Shown: positions 16,662 to 25,303, counted from the stretch's first letter. The stretch is 34,150 nt of DNA from an uncultured bacterium (GCA_903911205.1 CAIWCL010000169.1:1-34150), one strand, 5' to 3'. Made by a program: numbers and translations. The notes: a model not told the origin generated them from the sequence alone.

Positions 16662-18019
16662 CCGCGCGCATCCCTGAGGATGAACGAAGTTCTCACGCGC
16701 CATCTGAGGCATCGACTTCTGCGCTTGAGACCATTTTGAATCGTCTCAAGATTTCGAGCAGTTTTCCGGCGTCGCTCCTTTCCCGTGAGCGTCTTGCTTC
16801 GTATCTCGCGATGCGCGCACAGGAGTTACGCCTGCCATCGATCACTGCGATGACGTCGCGCGTCGACTCGGATGCGGCCGAGTACGCGCGCATCGAAGGA
16901 CTCTTTTCTCCGCCGGAAACATGGTTGTTTCGCTATCCGGAGAGTTGCGAGTTCTTGCGCGCACGGATTGCGCACGGTGGCGCCGGCGTCTTCCGTGTGC
17001 TTCTTGCAGGGTGCGGCGGTTGGTGCGAACCCGTGTCGGTTGCGTGTGCGCTGCTTGATGGCGCGCATGGAATGCGTCGCGTTGAAATCGACGCCATCGA
17101 TCGCAATCCGCATGTCTTTGAGGCGGCATTGCGTATGACCGGTCTCCAAATCCGGAGCGGAGTTCCTTCGTGGGCCGAGCACTGTTTCGAACGAGAAGAG
17201 CGCGCGCTTGTGCCAAAAAGAGACGTCTGTTCGGTGATTCGTCCGCGGGTTGCCGATGTTGGTGTTTTTGTCGAAGAGAGTGTCCTCAGGGGCGATCGCT
17301 ACGACGCGGTACTCTTTCGCAATGTCGCGATCTATCTTGATGACACGATGCGCGCGCGTGTCTTTCGGGGAATCAGGCAGATCCTGGCGCCAAATGGAGT
17401 TCTGCTCGTTGGTCACTCGGAAGTATTTGCAGCCGCGGAGGCGACTGGTTTCGAGCCAGTATCTGCAACCGGGGTCTTTGCGCTCACGCCGACATGCAAC
17501 ACGAACGCGGGGAGCGCGACATCAACGTGCAGCGTGCCAGATGCTCGGGCGCGTGAGTCGAAGACCGCGTCGCCATACGACGCTTCGCGTTCTGGCGTGT
17601 CGCGCCGGACTGTGCCGACCCCGCCGTCCCCAGTCCCACCACCAAGCGCGCCGCTCCAAATGAAACTTCAGGCAGCACCCAACGCAACCGACGATTTGCA
17701 TCCTGCATCGTTCGTGCTGCTTGCTCGTGAACTCGAGTCTGCGGGTGATTTACTCGGCGCATGGCAAGTGATTGGGAAGGCGCTCTATCTTGATCGGTGG
17801 CATGAGGAGGCGTTGGTTTTTGCAGCGCAACTCGCCGAGAAACGAGGAGATCGTGCCGAAGCGGAGCGACTCCGCATTCGCGCGCTGCGCGCCCATCTTG
17901 CGAATGAGGCGATTCGTGAGCACGGACGCGAAGGCGAGCGCAAGAACGAGACGCGCGACCGATCCGAACGATCCGCGGGTGATGTCCGCCGTGCTTCTCG
18001 ACCCCACGAAGAAAGTTGA
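16658..18019 (+). CDS. CheR-type methyltransferase with C-terminal TPR-like region, WspC-like
   Basis: The 453-residue protein has a CheR N-terminal helical subdomain (about 20-80), the P-P-E-T-W-L-F-R-Y motif (85-93) and an AdoMet-binding core. F-R-N-V-A-I-Y-L-D (220-228) and L-A-P-N-G-V-L-L-V-G-H-S-E (243-255) follow. A Ser/Thr/Pro-rich linker leads to tetratricopeptide-like helices (about 350-425), as in WspC. Motif I is unusual: CGGWCEPVSVA (119-129), where relatives read C-S-T-G-E-E-P-Y-S-x-A, so two glycine-loop positions are changed. It should methylate glutamates of the receptor. The start is GTG 16658, overlapping the CheW stop as GTGA with GGAGG six bases upstream; this beats the TTG at 16586. 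Confidence 0.88.
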   Translation: MTARIPEDERSSHAPSEASTSALETILNRLKISSSFPASLLSRERLASYLAMRAQELRLPSITAMTSRVDSDAAEYARIEGLFSPPETWLFRYPESCEFLRARIAHGGAGVFRVLLAGCGGWCEPVSVACALLDGAHGMRRVEIDAIDRNPHVFEAALRMTGLQIRSGVPSWAEHCFEREERALVPKRDVCSVIRPRVADVGVFVEESVLRGDRYDAVLFRNVAIYLDDTMRARVFRGIRQILAPNGVLLVGHSEVFAAAEATGFEPVSATGVFALTPTCNTNAGSATSTCSVPDARARESKTASPYDASRSGVSRRTVPTPPSPVPPPSAPLQMKLQAAPNATDDLHPASFVLLARELESAGDLLGAWQVIGKALYLDRWHEEALVFAAQLAEKRGDRAEAERLRIRALRAHLANEAIREHGREGERKNETRDRSERSAGDVRRASRPHEES

Positions 18020-18106
18020 ATCGCCTGATAGTCTCTCTGCAACCACGTTCCGTCACTCGCATCGCCGACCATCGCTCCGAAATCATCGCCTTCTCTCGCG
18101 CCGCAG

Positions 18107-18745
18107 ATGGCTGCATCTCCTGAACAACATCGCTCATCCGACACTGCAGCGGAAGCCAGTCCTTCGCTCGCGCGGTCGGGTCATGAACTGGCGCGTATGC
18201 GGAGGCTTCTCGATCGTCCGCTGAGCGAGAACGATCTCGAAGAGAACACACGACTTGTTGCGCAGCGGGTCGACGAATCGCGCGGTACGGATCAGGGTGT
18301 TGCGAGCATCCTCGTTTTTCGCATCGGAGCTGAGCGACTGGCACTCGATGCGGAAGCGACGCATCGTGTTGTTCCAATCTCAACCGTTCGTCGCGTGCCA
18401 CATCGCTCGAGCGAGACGTTCGCAGGAATCGCCAACGTCGGCGGCGAACTTCTCCTCGTCGCTCGACTTGGTGCATCGTTGGGATTGATCGCGCAGGAGA
18501 GATCAAGCCACTTCATTGTGATTGGTGGTGCGGGCGCGCGCTGGGCGTTTGCGGTCGATGCCATCGAAGGCGTGCGACGCGTGCGACGTTCGGAGCTCGT
18601 CTCGCCTCCAGCGACCGTGCGGCACGCAGTTGATGGATGTGCACAGAGCGTCTACTGCGACCGAAGTGTTGAAGGCAACGATTCACTCATCACCTTGCTC
18701 GACGGAGCCAAAGTCTGCGCGCTTCTCGCAAGGAGCATCGCATGA
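18107..18745 (+). CDS. CheW-like coupling protein, WspD-like
   Basis: The 212-residue protein has an N-terminal helical extension with R-R-L-L-D-R-P-L-S-E-N-D-L-E-E-N-T (32-48), as in WspD proteins, and a CheW domain from about 66 to 210 (I-L-V-F-R-I-G-A-E-R-L-A-L-D; F-A-G-I-A-N-V-G-G-E-L-L-L-V). An 87-base gap separates it from the CheR gene, the largest gap before the last gene of the cluster. Its ATG has no good ribosome site, so an internal promoter or reinitiation is possible (TAGTCT at 18029-18034 is a weak candidate). Its stop overlaps the CheA start (ATGA). Confidence 0.85.
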   Translation: MAASPEQHRSSDTAAEASPSLARSGHELARMRRLLDRPLSENDLEENTRLVAQRVDESRGTDQGVASILVFRIGAERLALDAEATHRVVPISTVRRVPHRSSETFAGIANVGGELLLVARLGASLGLIAQERSSHFIVIGGAGARWAFAVDAIEGVRRVRRSELVSPPATVRHAVDGCAQSVYCDRSVEGNDSLITLLDGAKVCALLARSIA

Positions 18746-21369
18746 GCGACCTCGGCGGATTTAGTTTGCATGAGCTCTTCAAGGGCGAAGCCGAAATGCA
18801 TGCGGCTGCGCTCAGTGAAGGGCTTGTCCGCCTTGAAGGTTTGAGCGATCCGGCGACCGTCGAACCGCTGATGCGTGCAGCGCACTCGATCAAGGGTGCG
18901 GCGCGTGTGATCGGGCTTGATATTGCCGTGCGTCTCGCTCACGCGATGGAGGATGTGCTCGTTGCCATGCAGAAAGGGCGCGAGGCCATTCAGGCGTCGC
19001 GTATCGACCAACTGTTGAAGGGAACAGATCTCCTCGCCTCACTCGCGCAGGTCGAGGAATCAGCAGTGCCAGCGTGGACTGCGGCGCACGACGCTGCGGT
19101 GACCTCACTTGTGGAGTCGCTGCGTGTTGCGCCGCCGAGTCGTCCGGCAGCATCGACTCCGATCGCAGAAGTTGCGGGTGTGATCGAGACTCCGGCGGCG
19201 TCGGTCGTGCAGAGCGCGCACGTGATTTCGGAGACGCAGTCGATACAGGGAGCTGAGGTCATCGAGTCCTCTCTCACAGCGACCGCGCACGAGCAGCCGA
19301 CTCCATTCGTTGCATCATCGATACCTGCGGCGGTCACTGCGTCGCAGTCAGCGCCAGTGACTCCCGCAACGTCAGCGACTCCCGTCACGCCTGCCACACC
19401 GTCCGCGCGATCGACCGCTGTTCGTGTCACCGCTGAAAAGCTGGATCGGCTGCTCCAACTCGCGGGCGAGACCATGCTTGAATCTCGGCGCTTGGAGGCG
19501 GTTCGTACCGAAGCGGTTGAAATCAAGCGTGAACTGACGCGGCTTGAGGATGAACTGGATCACTTGCGCAGCGTGGTGCGGCGTGCGGGTCTTGACGCGT
19601 CGCTCCTTGCGCCTGCGCGTGGCATTCTTGATCGGAGCAGAGGATGCGTGCTCGCACATCTTCTCACAGTTGAGAGCGCGATCCGTCGTGGTGAAGAAAC
19701 TTCAACGCAGCTCTACCACGAAGTTCTCTCGAGTCGTATGCGCCCTTTCTCTGACGTCACCGCGGCACTGCCGAGAACGGTTCGCGACGTGGCGCGTGCA
19801 CTCGGAAAGGACGCGAAGATCGAGGTCATCGGTGAGAACGTCCCGGTCGATCGTGACATCCTCGCGCGTCTCGATGCTCCGCTCAATCACATGCTTCGGA
19901 ATGCGCTTGATCATGGCGTCGAGTCGCCGGAAGAGCGTCGGGCGCGGGGCAAGTCGCCGCAGGCAACGCTCCGCGTGGAAGCAAGACACCATGCGGGACA
20001 ACTTCGTATTCGAGTTTCCGATGACGGTCGTGGTATCGATCTCGAGGCGTTGCGCGAACGAATCGTGCGCAAGCAACTCGCTTCGAGCGACATGGTTGCC
20101 GAACTCGATCGCCAGGAATTGCTGGAGTTTCTATTTCTTCCCGGTTTCTCGACCGCGCAAAAGGTGACCGAGTATTCGGGTCGTGGTGTTGGACTTGATG
20201 TCGTACAAACGACTGCACGCGAGATCGGCGGTGTTGCGCGTATTCACACCGAACTCGGTCAAGGCACCGTTTTTGAACTCGATCTTCCGATCACGCTCTC
20301 CGTGCTTCGGGCACTGTTGGTCGAAGTATGCGGCGAAACACTTGCGTTTCCGCTCGCCCGCATTGATCGAGTGGTGCAGCCGGAACGCGAGGCCATTGCG
20401 ACGGTCGCGGGTCGAATGCAGTTCTTACTCGAAGATGCAGATGCCGCACAGAGTTCTATGACAAATGGATCTGTGGCGAGTGGTTCTCTGTCAAATGCAG
20501 CGAGTGTGACGACCTCGGTTGGCATCATCGAAGCAGCCCGTGTGTTGCAGCTTGGCGAACCACGATCCGACGATTCGCGTGCCAATATTGTCGTGCTCGG
20601 ATCGGGCGATGAGCGCTATGGCTTCGCAGTTGATGGGCTTGTTGGCGAAGAAGATCTTGTCGTGCGCGCACTCGATCCGCGGCTTGGCAAGGTTGCGCAT
20701 CTCGCCGCATCAGCAGTTCGAGAGAACGGCGATCCGGTACTCATTGTGGACACCGAGGACATCATCCAATCGGTGCGGATGGCGCTCAACGAGGGTCGGT
20801 TGCGTGGCGCACGGCCTGCACTCGAGAGTGCGTCGCGCCGCGTGCGTCGCGCGCTTGTGGTGGACGATTCAGCCACGGTTCGCGAGGTTGAGCGGCAATT
20901 GCTGCTGCGTATGGGTTTCGCGGTTGAGACGGCGGTCGATGGTCTCGACGGTTGGCATCAACTTCGCGATGGCAATTTTGATTTGGTTGTCAGCGACATC
21001 GACATGCCGCGCATGAATGGAATCGAGTTTGTTCGAACACTGCGCGCAGATGCGCGATTTACCTCGATTCCGGTCATCGTGGTGAGTTACAAAGATCGTG
21101 AGGAGGATCGTCGTGCGGGTCTTGAGGCAGGCGCAACCGCCTATCTGACGAAAGGTGCATTTCAGGACAGCACCTTCGCAGACACCGTGCGTGATCTTGT
21201 CGGTGTCGAGATGTCGGAGCTTGCGCCTTCACATGCGCCTTCACATGCGCCTTCACATGCGCCTTCGAACGAACTTTCGAATGCGCCTTTGAGGGGTGTC
21301 GAAGGGTCTGCAAGGCGATCGTCGACAGAGCAGCAATCACGCGATGGCGGATCGCGAGGTGCGCCGTGA
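18742..21369 (+). CDS. Hybrid chemotaxis histidine kinase CheA-REC, WspE-like
   Basis: The 875-residue kinase has an HPt domain with A-A-H-S-I-K-G-A-A-R (His48 is the phosphorylation site) and a Ser/Thr/Ala/Pro-rich linker (125-225). The dimerisation helices are at about 225-345. The ATPase has N-box N-H-M-L-R-N-A-L-D-H-G (382-392), D-D-G-R-G-I-D (427-433) and S-G-R-G-V-G-L-D-V-V (479-488). A CheW-like domain (about 518-685) and a C-terminal receiver (700-822) with acceptor Asp752 and Lys804 complete it, followed by a repeat-bearing tail. The order HPt-kinase-CheW-REC equals WspE. It would phosphorylate the CheB-like and the REC-phosphatase proteins, with its own receiver as a possible sink. 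AGGAG lies six bases before ATG 18742. Confidence 0.93.
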   Translation: MSDLGGFSLHELFKGEAEMHAAALSEGLVRLEGLSDPATVEPLMRAAHSIKGAARVIGLDIAVRLAHAMEDVLVAMQKGREAIQASRIDQLLKGTDLLASLAQVEESAVPAWTAAHDAAVTSLVESLRVAPPSRPAASTPIAEVAGVIETPAASVVQSAHVISETQSIQGAEVIESSLTATAHEQPTPFVASSIPAAVTASQSAPVTPATSATPVTPATPSARSTAVRVTAEKLDRLLQLAGETMLESRRLEAVRTEAVEIKRELTRLEDELDHLRSVVRRAGLDASLLAPARGILDRSRGCVLAHLLTVESAIRRGEETSTQLYHEVLSSRMRPFSDVTAALPRTVRDVARALGKDAKIEVIGENVPVDRDILARLDAPLNHMLRNALDHGVESPEERRARGKSPQATLRVEARHHAGQLRIRVSDDGRGIDLEALRERIVRKQLASSDMVAELDRQELLEFLFLPGFSTAQKVTEYSGRGVGLDVVQTTAREIGGVARIHTELGQGTVFELDLPITLSVLRALLVEVCGETLAFPLARIDRVVQPEREAIATVAGRMQFLLEDADAAQSSMTNGSVASGSLSNAASVTTSVGIIEAARVLQLGEPRSDDSRANIVVLGSGDERYGFAVDGLVGEEDLVVRALDPRLGKVAHLAASAVRENGDPVLIVDTEDIIQSVRMALNEGRLRGARPALESASRRVRRALVVDDSATVREVERQLLLRMGFAVETAVDGLDGWHQLRDGNFDLVVSDIDMPRMNGIEFVRTLRADARFTSIPVIVVSYKDREEDRRAGLEAGATAYLTKGAFQDSTFADTVRDLVGVEMSELAPSHAPSHAPSHAPSNELSNAPLRGVEGSARRSSTEQQSRDGGSRGAP
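21223..21270 (+). repeat. 12-bp tandem repeat inside the CheA gene
   Basis: The unit GCGCCTTCACAT occurs three times in perfect tandem (21223-21258) and once more imperfectly (21259-21270). It encodes A-P-S-H repeats in the tail after the receiver domain. The repeats are in frame, so copy-number change would lengthen or shorten the tail by four residues. Confidence 0.9.
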
Positions 21370-22496
21370 GAATTGCGATTGTGAATGATCTCGCGGTCGC
21401 ATGCGAAGCGCTTCGTCGTGTTGTCGTAAGCGATACCGCGCTTTCGATTGCGTGGATTGCGCGGGATGGCGACGAAGCAATTGCCAACGCCGCGCGCGAT
21501 CGCCCCGATGTGATTCTGATGGATCTCATCATGCCGCGCGTCAACGGCGCTGAAGCGACGCGTGCGATCATGCGCGCGTCACCGTGTCCAATTCTTGTTG
21601 TAACTGCGACGGTCACAGGCAACGCGGGTCTGGTCTACGAAGCGCTTGGGGCAGGAGCTCTCGATGCGGTGAATACGCCGACACTTGGATCAGGCGGTTC
21701 CGTCTCAGGCGGCGCCGATTTGCTTCGTCGTATCCATCTGGTCGCACGCCTCGCGCAATCGCGCGCCCGCGCGGTGCCAACGCAGACGGTCGCTCCAGCC
21801 AAGTCGCCAGCGTCCGTTCCGGCGCCGCCTTCCACCCCGCCTGTCGCGCCGCCCTCCACGCCTTCGATCGTGACATCATCGGCAGCTCAAGCTTCCATTG
21901 CTCGCGGGCCGGGGCTCCGAGGTCTTCTGCCGACGATCGTGGCGATTGGCGCATCGACGGGTGGGCCACGCGCTGTTGCCGACCTCCTTCGTGCGCTCCC
22001 GAAAGAGCTGCGTGCGACGTTCCTTGTGGTCCAACACGTCTCTGTTGAGTTTGTCGCGGGATACGCGCAGTGGCTTTCTGCCGAGACCGGTCGTCGCGTG
22101 ACCATCGCGCGCAACGGTGATGTGCTGCGCGAGGGCGATGTCTTTGTTGCGGGCGAGGATCGTCATCTCACAGTCTCTCGGAGCGGGGTGCTCGAGTACC
22201 GCGAGGAGCCAAAGGACCACTTGCACAAACCAGCGGTGGATGAGCTTTTCACATCACTTGCCGCATTGCCTACGCCCGGGGTTGCGGTGCTTCTCACCGG
22301 AATGGGTCGCGATGGTGCGGATGGGCTCCTCGCGCTGCGACGCGCGGGTTGGCACACGATCGCGCAGGATGAGGCGACCAGTGTTGTGTGGGGAATGCCA
22401 GGGGCTGCGCACCGAGCGGGTGCAGCCGTCGAAACACTCCCGATTCAAGCGATTGGCGCGGCGGTCGCGGCGGTGGTGCGAAGGTCTGCGGTGTGA
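21366..22496 (+). CDS. CheB-type chemoreceptor methylesterase, WspF-like
   Basis: The 376-residue protein has a receiver (about 1-125) with acceptor Asp53 and a Pro/Ala/Ser-rich linker (135-180). The CheB esterase domain has the catalytic triad Ser197 (G-A-S-T-G-G), His224 (V-V-Q-H-V) and Asp316 (G-M-G-R-D-G-A-D-G). It removes receptor methyl groups and resets signalling. The receiver has N-T-P (103-105) where most receivers have the conserved K-P pair, so phosphorylation control may differ. The start is GTG 21366, overlapping the CheA stop as GTGA, with GAGG six bases upstream. In Pseudomonas, loss of WspF locks the pathway on. Confidence 0.92.
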   Translation: MRIAIVNDLAVACEALRRVVVSDTALSIAWIARDGDEAIANAARDRPDVILMDLIMPRVNGAEATRAIMRASPCPILVVTATVTGNAGLVYEALGAGALDAVNTPTLGSGGSVSGGADLLRRIHLVARLAQSRARAVPTQTVAPAKSPASVPAPPSTPPVAPPSTPSIVTSSAAQASIARGPGLRGLLPTIVAIGASTGGPRAVADLLRALPKELRATFLVVQHVSVEFVAGYAQWLSAETGRRVTIARNGDVLREGDVFVAGEDRHLTVSRSGVLEYREEPKDHLHKPAVDELFTSLAALPTPGVAVLLTGMGRDGADGLLALRRAGWHTIAQDEATSVVWGMPGAAHRAGAAVETLPIQAIGAAVAAVVRRSAV

Positions 22497-22560
22497 TGTG
22501 ACTCGCGCGAGTCGTCGACGAATGTGCGCACAAAACAGGCGGTGAACGCGACGACGAGTT

Positions 22561-22620
22561 TTGAGGTCGGGCTTGAGATCGGAATTGAGGTCGGATTTGA
22601 GACCAAGTTTTGAGAAGGAA
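22561..22620 (+). repeat. 12-bp periodic repeat before the output gene
   Basis: Units beginning TTGAGGTCGG, TTGAGATCGG, TTGAGGTCGG and TTGAGACCAA start at 22561, 22573, 22585 and 22597; a fifth TTGAG sits at 22610. The 12-base period covers most of the 129-base gap between the CheB gene and the REC-phosphatase gene and runs into its ribosome binding site (AAGGAA, 22615-22620). It could be a repeated operator, an unstructured mRNA leader or a decayed coding tail. Confidence 0.8.
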
Positions 22621-22625
22621 ACTCT

Positions 22626-23819
22626 ATGCAGAGTGTTGGCACCATCGATCGCGTTCTTCTTGTGGACGACCAGGCCATCGTTGGCGAAGCGGTTCGACGC
22701 ATGATTGCGACGCAGGGCGACTGTGCATATCGCGCCGTAAATGATCCTGCGAAAGCGATCGAAGTGGCGGAAGAGTTCCGACCGACCGTAATCTTGCAAG
22801 ATATTGAAATGCCTGGCATGAACGGGCTTGATCTCGTTGGTCGCTATCGCGCCCACGAGGCGACGCGTGAAGTGCCGGTCATCATGCTGACGGGAAAGGA
22901 AGACCCGGCGGTGAAGGCAGACGCGTTCGCGCGCGGCGCGAGCGATTACCTTGTGAAGTTGCCACATCCGGTTGAACTCGTCGCGCGTATTCGACATCAC
23001 TCGCACGGCTATCGCATGCAGTTAGAGCGAAATGCGGCCTTTGCAGCGCTTGCGGCGAGCGAAGCGCACATGAAAGCGGAGATCAATCGCGCGGCGGCGT
23101 ATGTGCGTTCTTTGCTCGATCAACCAATGGACGGCGTAGTGCACGCTGATTGGCGATTCGTTCCGTGCGAAGCACTCGGGGGTGACGTCTTTGGCTACCA
23201 CTGGATCGATGACGATCATCTCGCGATGTATGTGATCGATGTGAGCGGTCACGGAGTCGGTCCCGCATTGATGGGCGTTTCTGCGATGAATCTCATCAAG
23301 AGCGGTTCGCTCGAGCGTGAGCAGGTGCTTGATCCGACGCGCACGCTGCAGGCACTGAATGCTGCGTTTCCGATGGCGCGCCACGACGGCATGTACTTCA
23401 CCATCTGGTACGGCGTCTACAACCAACGAACACGTGAGCTCGCATGGTCTGGTGGCGGACATCCACCGTCGTTTCTTTTGCGCGGTGGAACGCTCCGTCG
23501 GCTTGAGTCGACGACGTTCATGATCGGCATCGTGGACGACTACGACGCGCCGACCGAGCGGACCACGTTGGAGGCCGGCGATAGGCTCTACCTCTTCTCG
23601 GACGGTGTCTTTGAACTCCACCTCAAGGCGGGGGGGATTTGGGGACTCGACCAACTTGAGGCGTTTCTCGCGAAAAGTCCTGCGGCCGACGTCTTGGATG
23701 CGGTTGTGGCCGAGACACGGCGGGTGGTGCTCGACGGAAGAGGTCAGGTCGACCCCGGATCGGGTGCTGCGGTCGCGTGGGATGACGACTTCTCGCTCAT
23801 CGAGTTCCGCTTCGCGTGA
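22626..23819 (+). CDS. Response regulator with PP2C/RsbU-type serine phosphatase output (WspR-like receiver)
   Basis: The 397-residue protein has a receiver at 8-125 with acidic pair Asp14-Asp15, acceptor Asp59 (L-Q-D-I-E-M-P-G), Thr89 and Lys111. Its wording V-L-L-V-D-D-Q-A, P-T-V-I-L-Q-D and D-Y-L-V-K-L-P-x3-E-L-V-A-R-I-R is that of WspR. After a helical linker (125-165) a PP2C/SpoIIE domain replaces GGDEF. Its metal ligands are visible: Asp187 in G-G-D, Asp205 in V-I-D-V-S-G-H-G, Asp326 in F-S-D-G and Asp387/388 in D-D-F-S-L-I. It should be an active phosphatase, by family knowledge acting on phosphoserine of a STAS-domain anti-anti-sigma partner. None is encoded in the window. ATG 22626 has AAGGAA five bases upstream. 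It is the last gene of the cluster. Confidence 0.92.
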   Translation: MQSVGTIDRVLLVDDQAIVGEAVRRMIATQGDCAYRAVNDPAKAIEVAEEFRPTVILQDIEMPGMNGLDLVGRYRAHEATREVPVIMLTGKEDPAVKADAFARGASDYLVKLPHPVELVARIRHHSHGYRMQLERNAAFAALAASEAHMKAEINRAAAYVRSLLDQPMDGVVHADWRFVPCEALGGDVFGYHWIDDDHLAMYVIDVSGHGVGPALMGVSAMNLIKSGSLEREQVLDPTRTLQALNAAFPMARHDGMYFTIWYGVYNQRTRELAWSGGGHPPSFLLRGGTLRRLESTTFMIGIVDDYDAPTERTTLEAGDRLYLFSDGVFELHLKAGGIWGLDQLEAFLAKSPAADVLDAVVAETRRVVLDGRGQVDPGSGAAVAWDDDFSLIEFRFA

Positions 23820-23936
23820 TGAGGCTCAACCGCAGGGTGCTGACGAGCCGATCTCCTTGACCTCATCCCGGCCTATTGTGTCCGCCCTCGCCGGGCAAGT
23901 GCCCCGGTTGCAATTGTCTGCGAAAGGCTTGCTGTT

Positions 23937-25016
23937 ATGAAGAACGTACTCGTCATCGGTGCTGGCAAGATTGGCCGCATGGCCGCGCATCTTCTCGCTC
24001 ACTCGGGCGACTATCGCGTGCATGTGATTGACTCGCATGAGGCATCGTGGCGGAAGGCGATTGAAGGGCTTCCGAACGCGTCCGGTGCGACCGCCGACTT
24101 CTCGAAGCAAGCGGACCTTGATGCGGCGATCAAGGGCCAGTGGGGTCTCATCTCGTGCGCGCCGTTCTTCTGTAATCCGCTGATCGCCGAGCGTGCGAAG
24201 GCGCACGGGGCGCATTATCTCGACTTGACCGAAGACGTCGCCGTGACGAAACAGGTGATGGCACTTGCGGACGGCGCGTCGACGGCGTTCATTCCGCAAT
24301 GCGGTCTCGCTCCTGGCTACATCACGATCGCGGCAAATCATCTCGCGAAGCCGATGAGCGAGATCCACGAACTCCGCTGCCGCGTGGGTGCGTTGCCGCG
24401 CAATCCGACCAATCAACTCAAGTACAACATGACGTGGTCAACGAACGGCCTCGTCAATGAGTATTGCAATCCCTGTGAAGCGCTCGTGGACGGGAAGATG
24501 ACGTTGATCCCACCGCTCGAGAATCTCGAGGAATTCACGCTCGACGGAATTGAATACGAAGCGTTCAACACTTCAGGCGGGCTCGGTTCGCTCGGTGAGT
24601 CGCTCGCGGGCCGTGCGCGCAACGTCAACTACAAGACGATTCGCTACCCCGGCCACTGCAAGCTCATCAAGTTCTTGCTGAACGATCTTGGATTCATCGA
24701 TCACCGTCAGCAGTTGTGCGACGTGTTTGACCGCTCGATTCCTGCGACCGATGACGATGTGATCGTGATTCTCTGCGTCGCGATCGGCATCGAGAACGGC
24801 CGCTTGGTTGAGAAGATCGATGCGCGCCGCGTGCCTGCGAAGAAAATGCAAGGCAAGCACTGGACGGGTATTCAGATCACGACGGCTGCGGGTGTGTGCG
24901 CGGTACTTGACATGCTCAAGGATGGTCAAGTGCCGCAGAAGGGCTTTGTGAAGATGGAAGACGTGTCGTACGACGCGTTCATCGCGAACCGGTTTGGTCG
25001 TGAATACGTGGTTTGA
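23937..25016 (+). CDS. Saccharopine dehydrogenase family protein (lysine dehydrogenase-like)
   Basis: The 359-residue protein starts with a Rossmann NAD(P) loop, V-L-V-I-G-A-G-K-I-G-R-M (4-15). It continues with C-G-L-A-P-G-Y and G-A-L-P-R-N-P-T-N-Q-L-K-Y-N-x-T-W-S-T, typical of the saccharopine reductase / L-lysine 6-dehydrogenase / carboxynorspermidine group. The short N-x-Y-C-N-P-C-E-A segment is common in members annotated as lysine 6-dehydrogenases. It would oxidise an amino acid such as lysine or saccharopine with NAD(P) in the cytoplasm; the exact substrate is not decided by sequence. ATG 23937 has AAAGG nine bases upstream. It stands alone, 117 bases after the chemosensory cluster. 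Confidence 0.82.
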   Translation: MKNVLVIGAGKIGRMAAHLLAHSGDYRVHVIDSHEASWRKAIEGLPNASGATADFSKQADLDAAIKGQWGLISCAPFFCNPLIAERAKAHGAHYLDLTEDVAVTKQVMALADGASTAFIPQCGLAPGYITIAANHLAKPMSEIHELRCRVGALPRNPTNQLKYNMTWSTNGLVNEYCNPCEALVDGKMTLIPPLENLEEFTLDGIEYEAFNTSGGLGSLGESLAGRARNVNYKTIRYPGHCKLIKFLLNDLGFIDHRQQLCDVFDRSIPATDDDVIVILCVAIGIENGRLVEKIDARRVPAKKMQGKHWTGIQITTAAGVCAVLDMLKDGQVPQKGFVKMEDVSYDAFIANRFGREYVV

Positions 25017-25246
25017 TCGCGTTGTTTGAGCGCTCGCAACCTGCTTCGCAACTTGCTCGCTCTGGCGAGCCTCGCCGCGAATGAATCGCGGCGGGCTGAG
25101 ATGGCGTCGAGTTTGATCGCTCGCGACTGGCCTACGGGGCGGCTTTGCCGCGTCCGCAGGCTTTCGCTCGCTTTGGCGCGGATCACGCCGAGGGAGCCGC
25201 CGCAGCGGCGACCTCCTCATGACGAGCGCTCGCGCGCACTTCCCAA

Positions 25247-25303
25247 CGGTGCCGAGAGGCTGGCGGGTACAAGCGGGTACGAGCGGGTGCTCTCCCGGCA
25301 CCG
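25247..25303. repeat. Hairpin with decamer repeats, copy A
   Basis: The left arm CGGTGCCGAGAG (25247-25258) pairs with CTCT plus CGGCACCG (25290-25303), with a two-base bulge. The loop holds the tandem units CGGGTACAAG, CGGGTACGAG and a partial CGGGT (25264-25288). The same arrangement recurs at 25355-25411. Confidence 0.75.

Noticed and set aside
22254-23006. Minus-strand open frame spanning the 12-base repeat with L-K-S-D-L type repeats
   Set aside because: It overlaps the CheB and REC-phosphatase genes, which have unmistakable domains; the peptide repeat is only the translation of the DNA repeat.
23857-23879. TTGACC and TATTGT upstream of the saccharopine dehydrogenase-like gene as a promoter
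   Set aside because: The spacing is only 11 bases, too short for a normal -35/-10 pair, and the ATG is 57 bases away; not strong enough to annotate.
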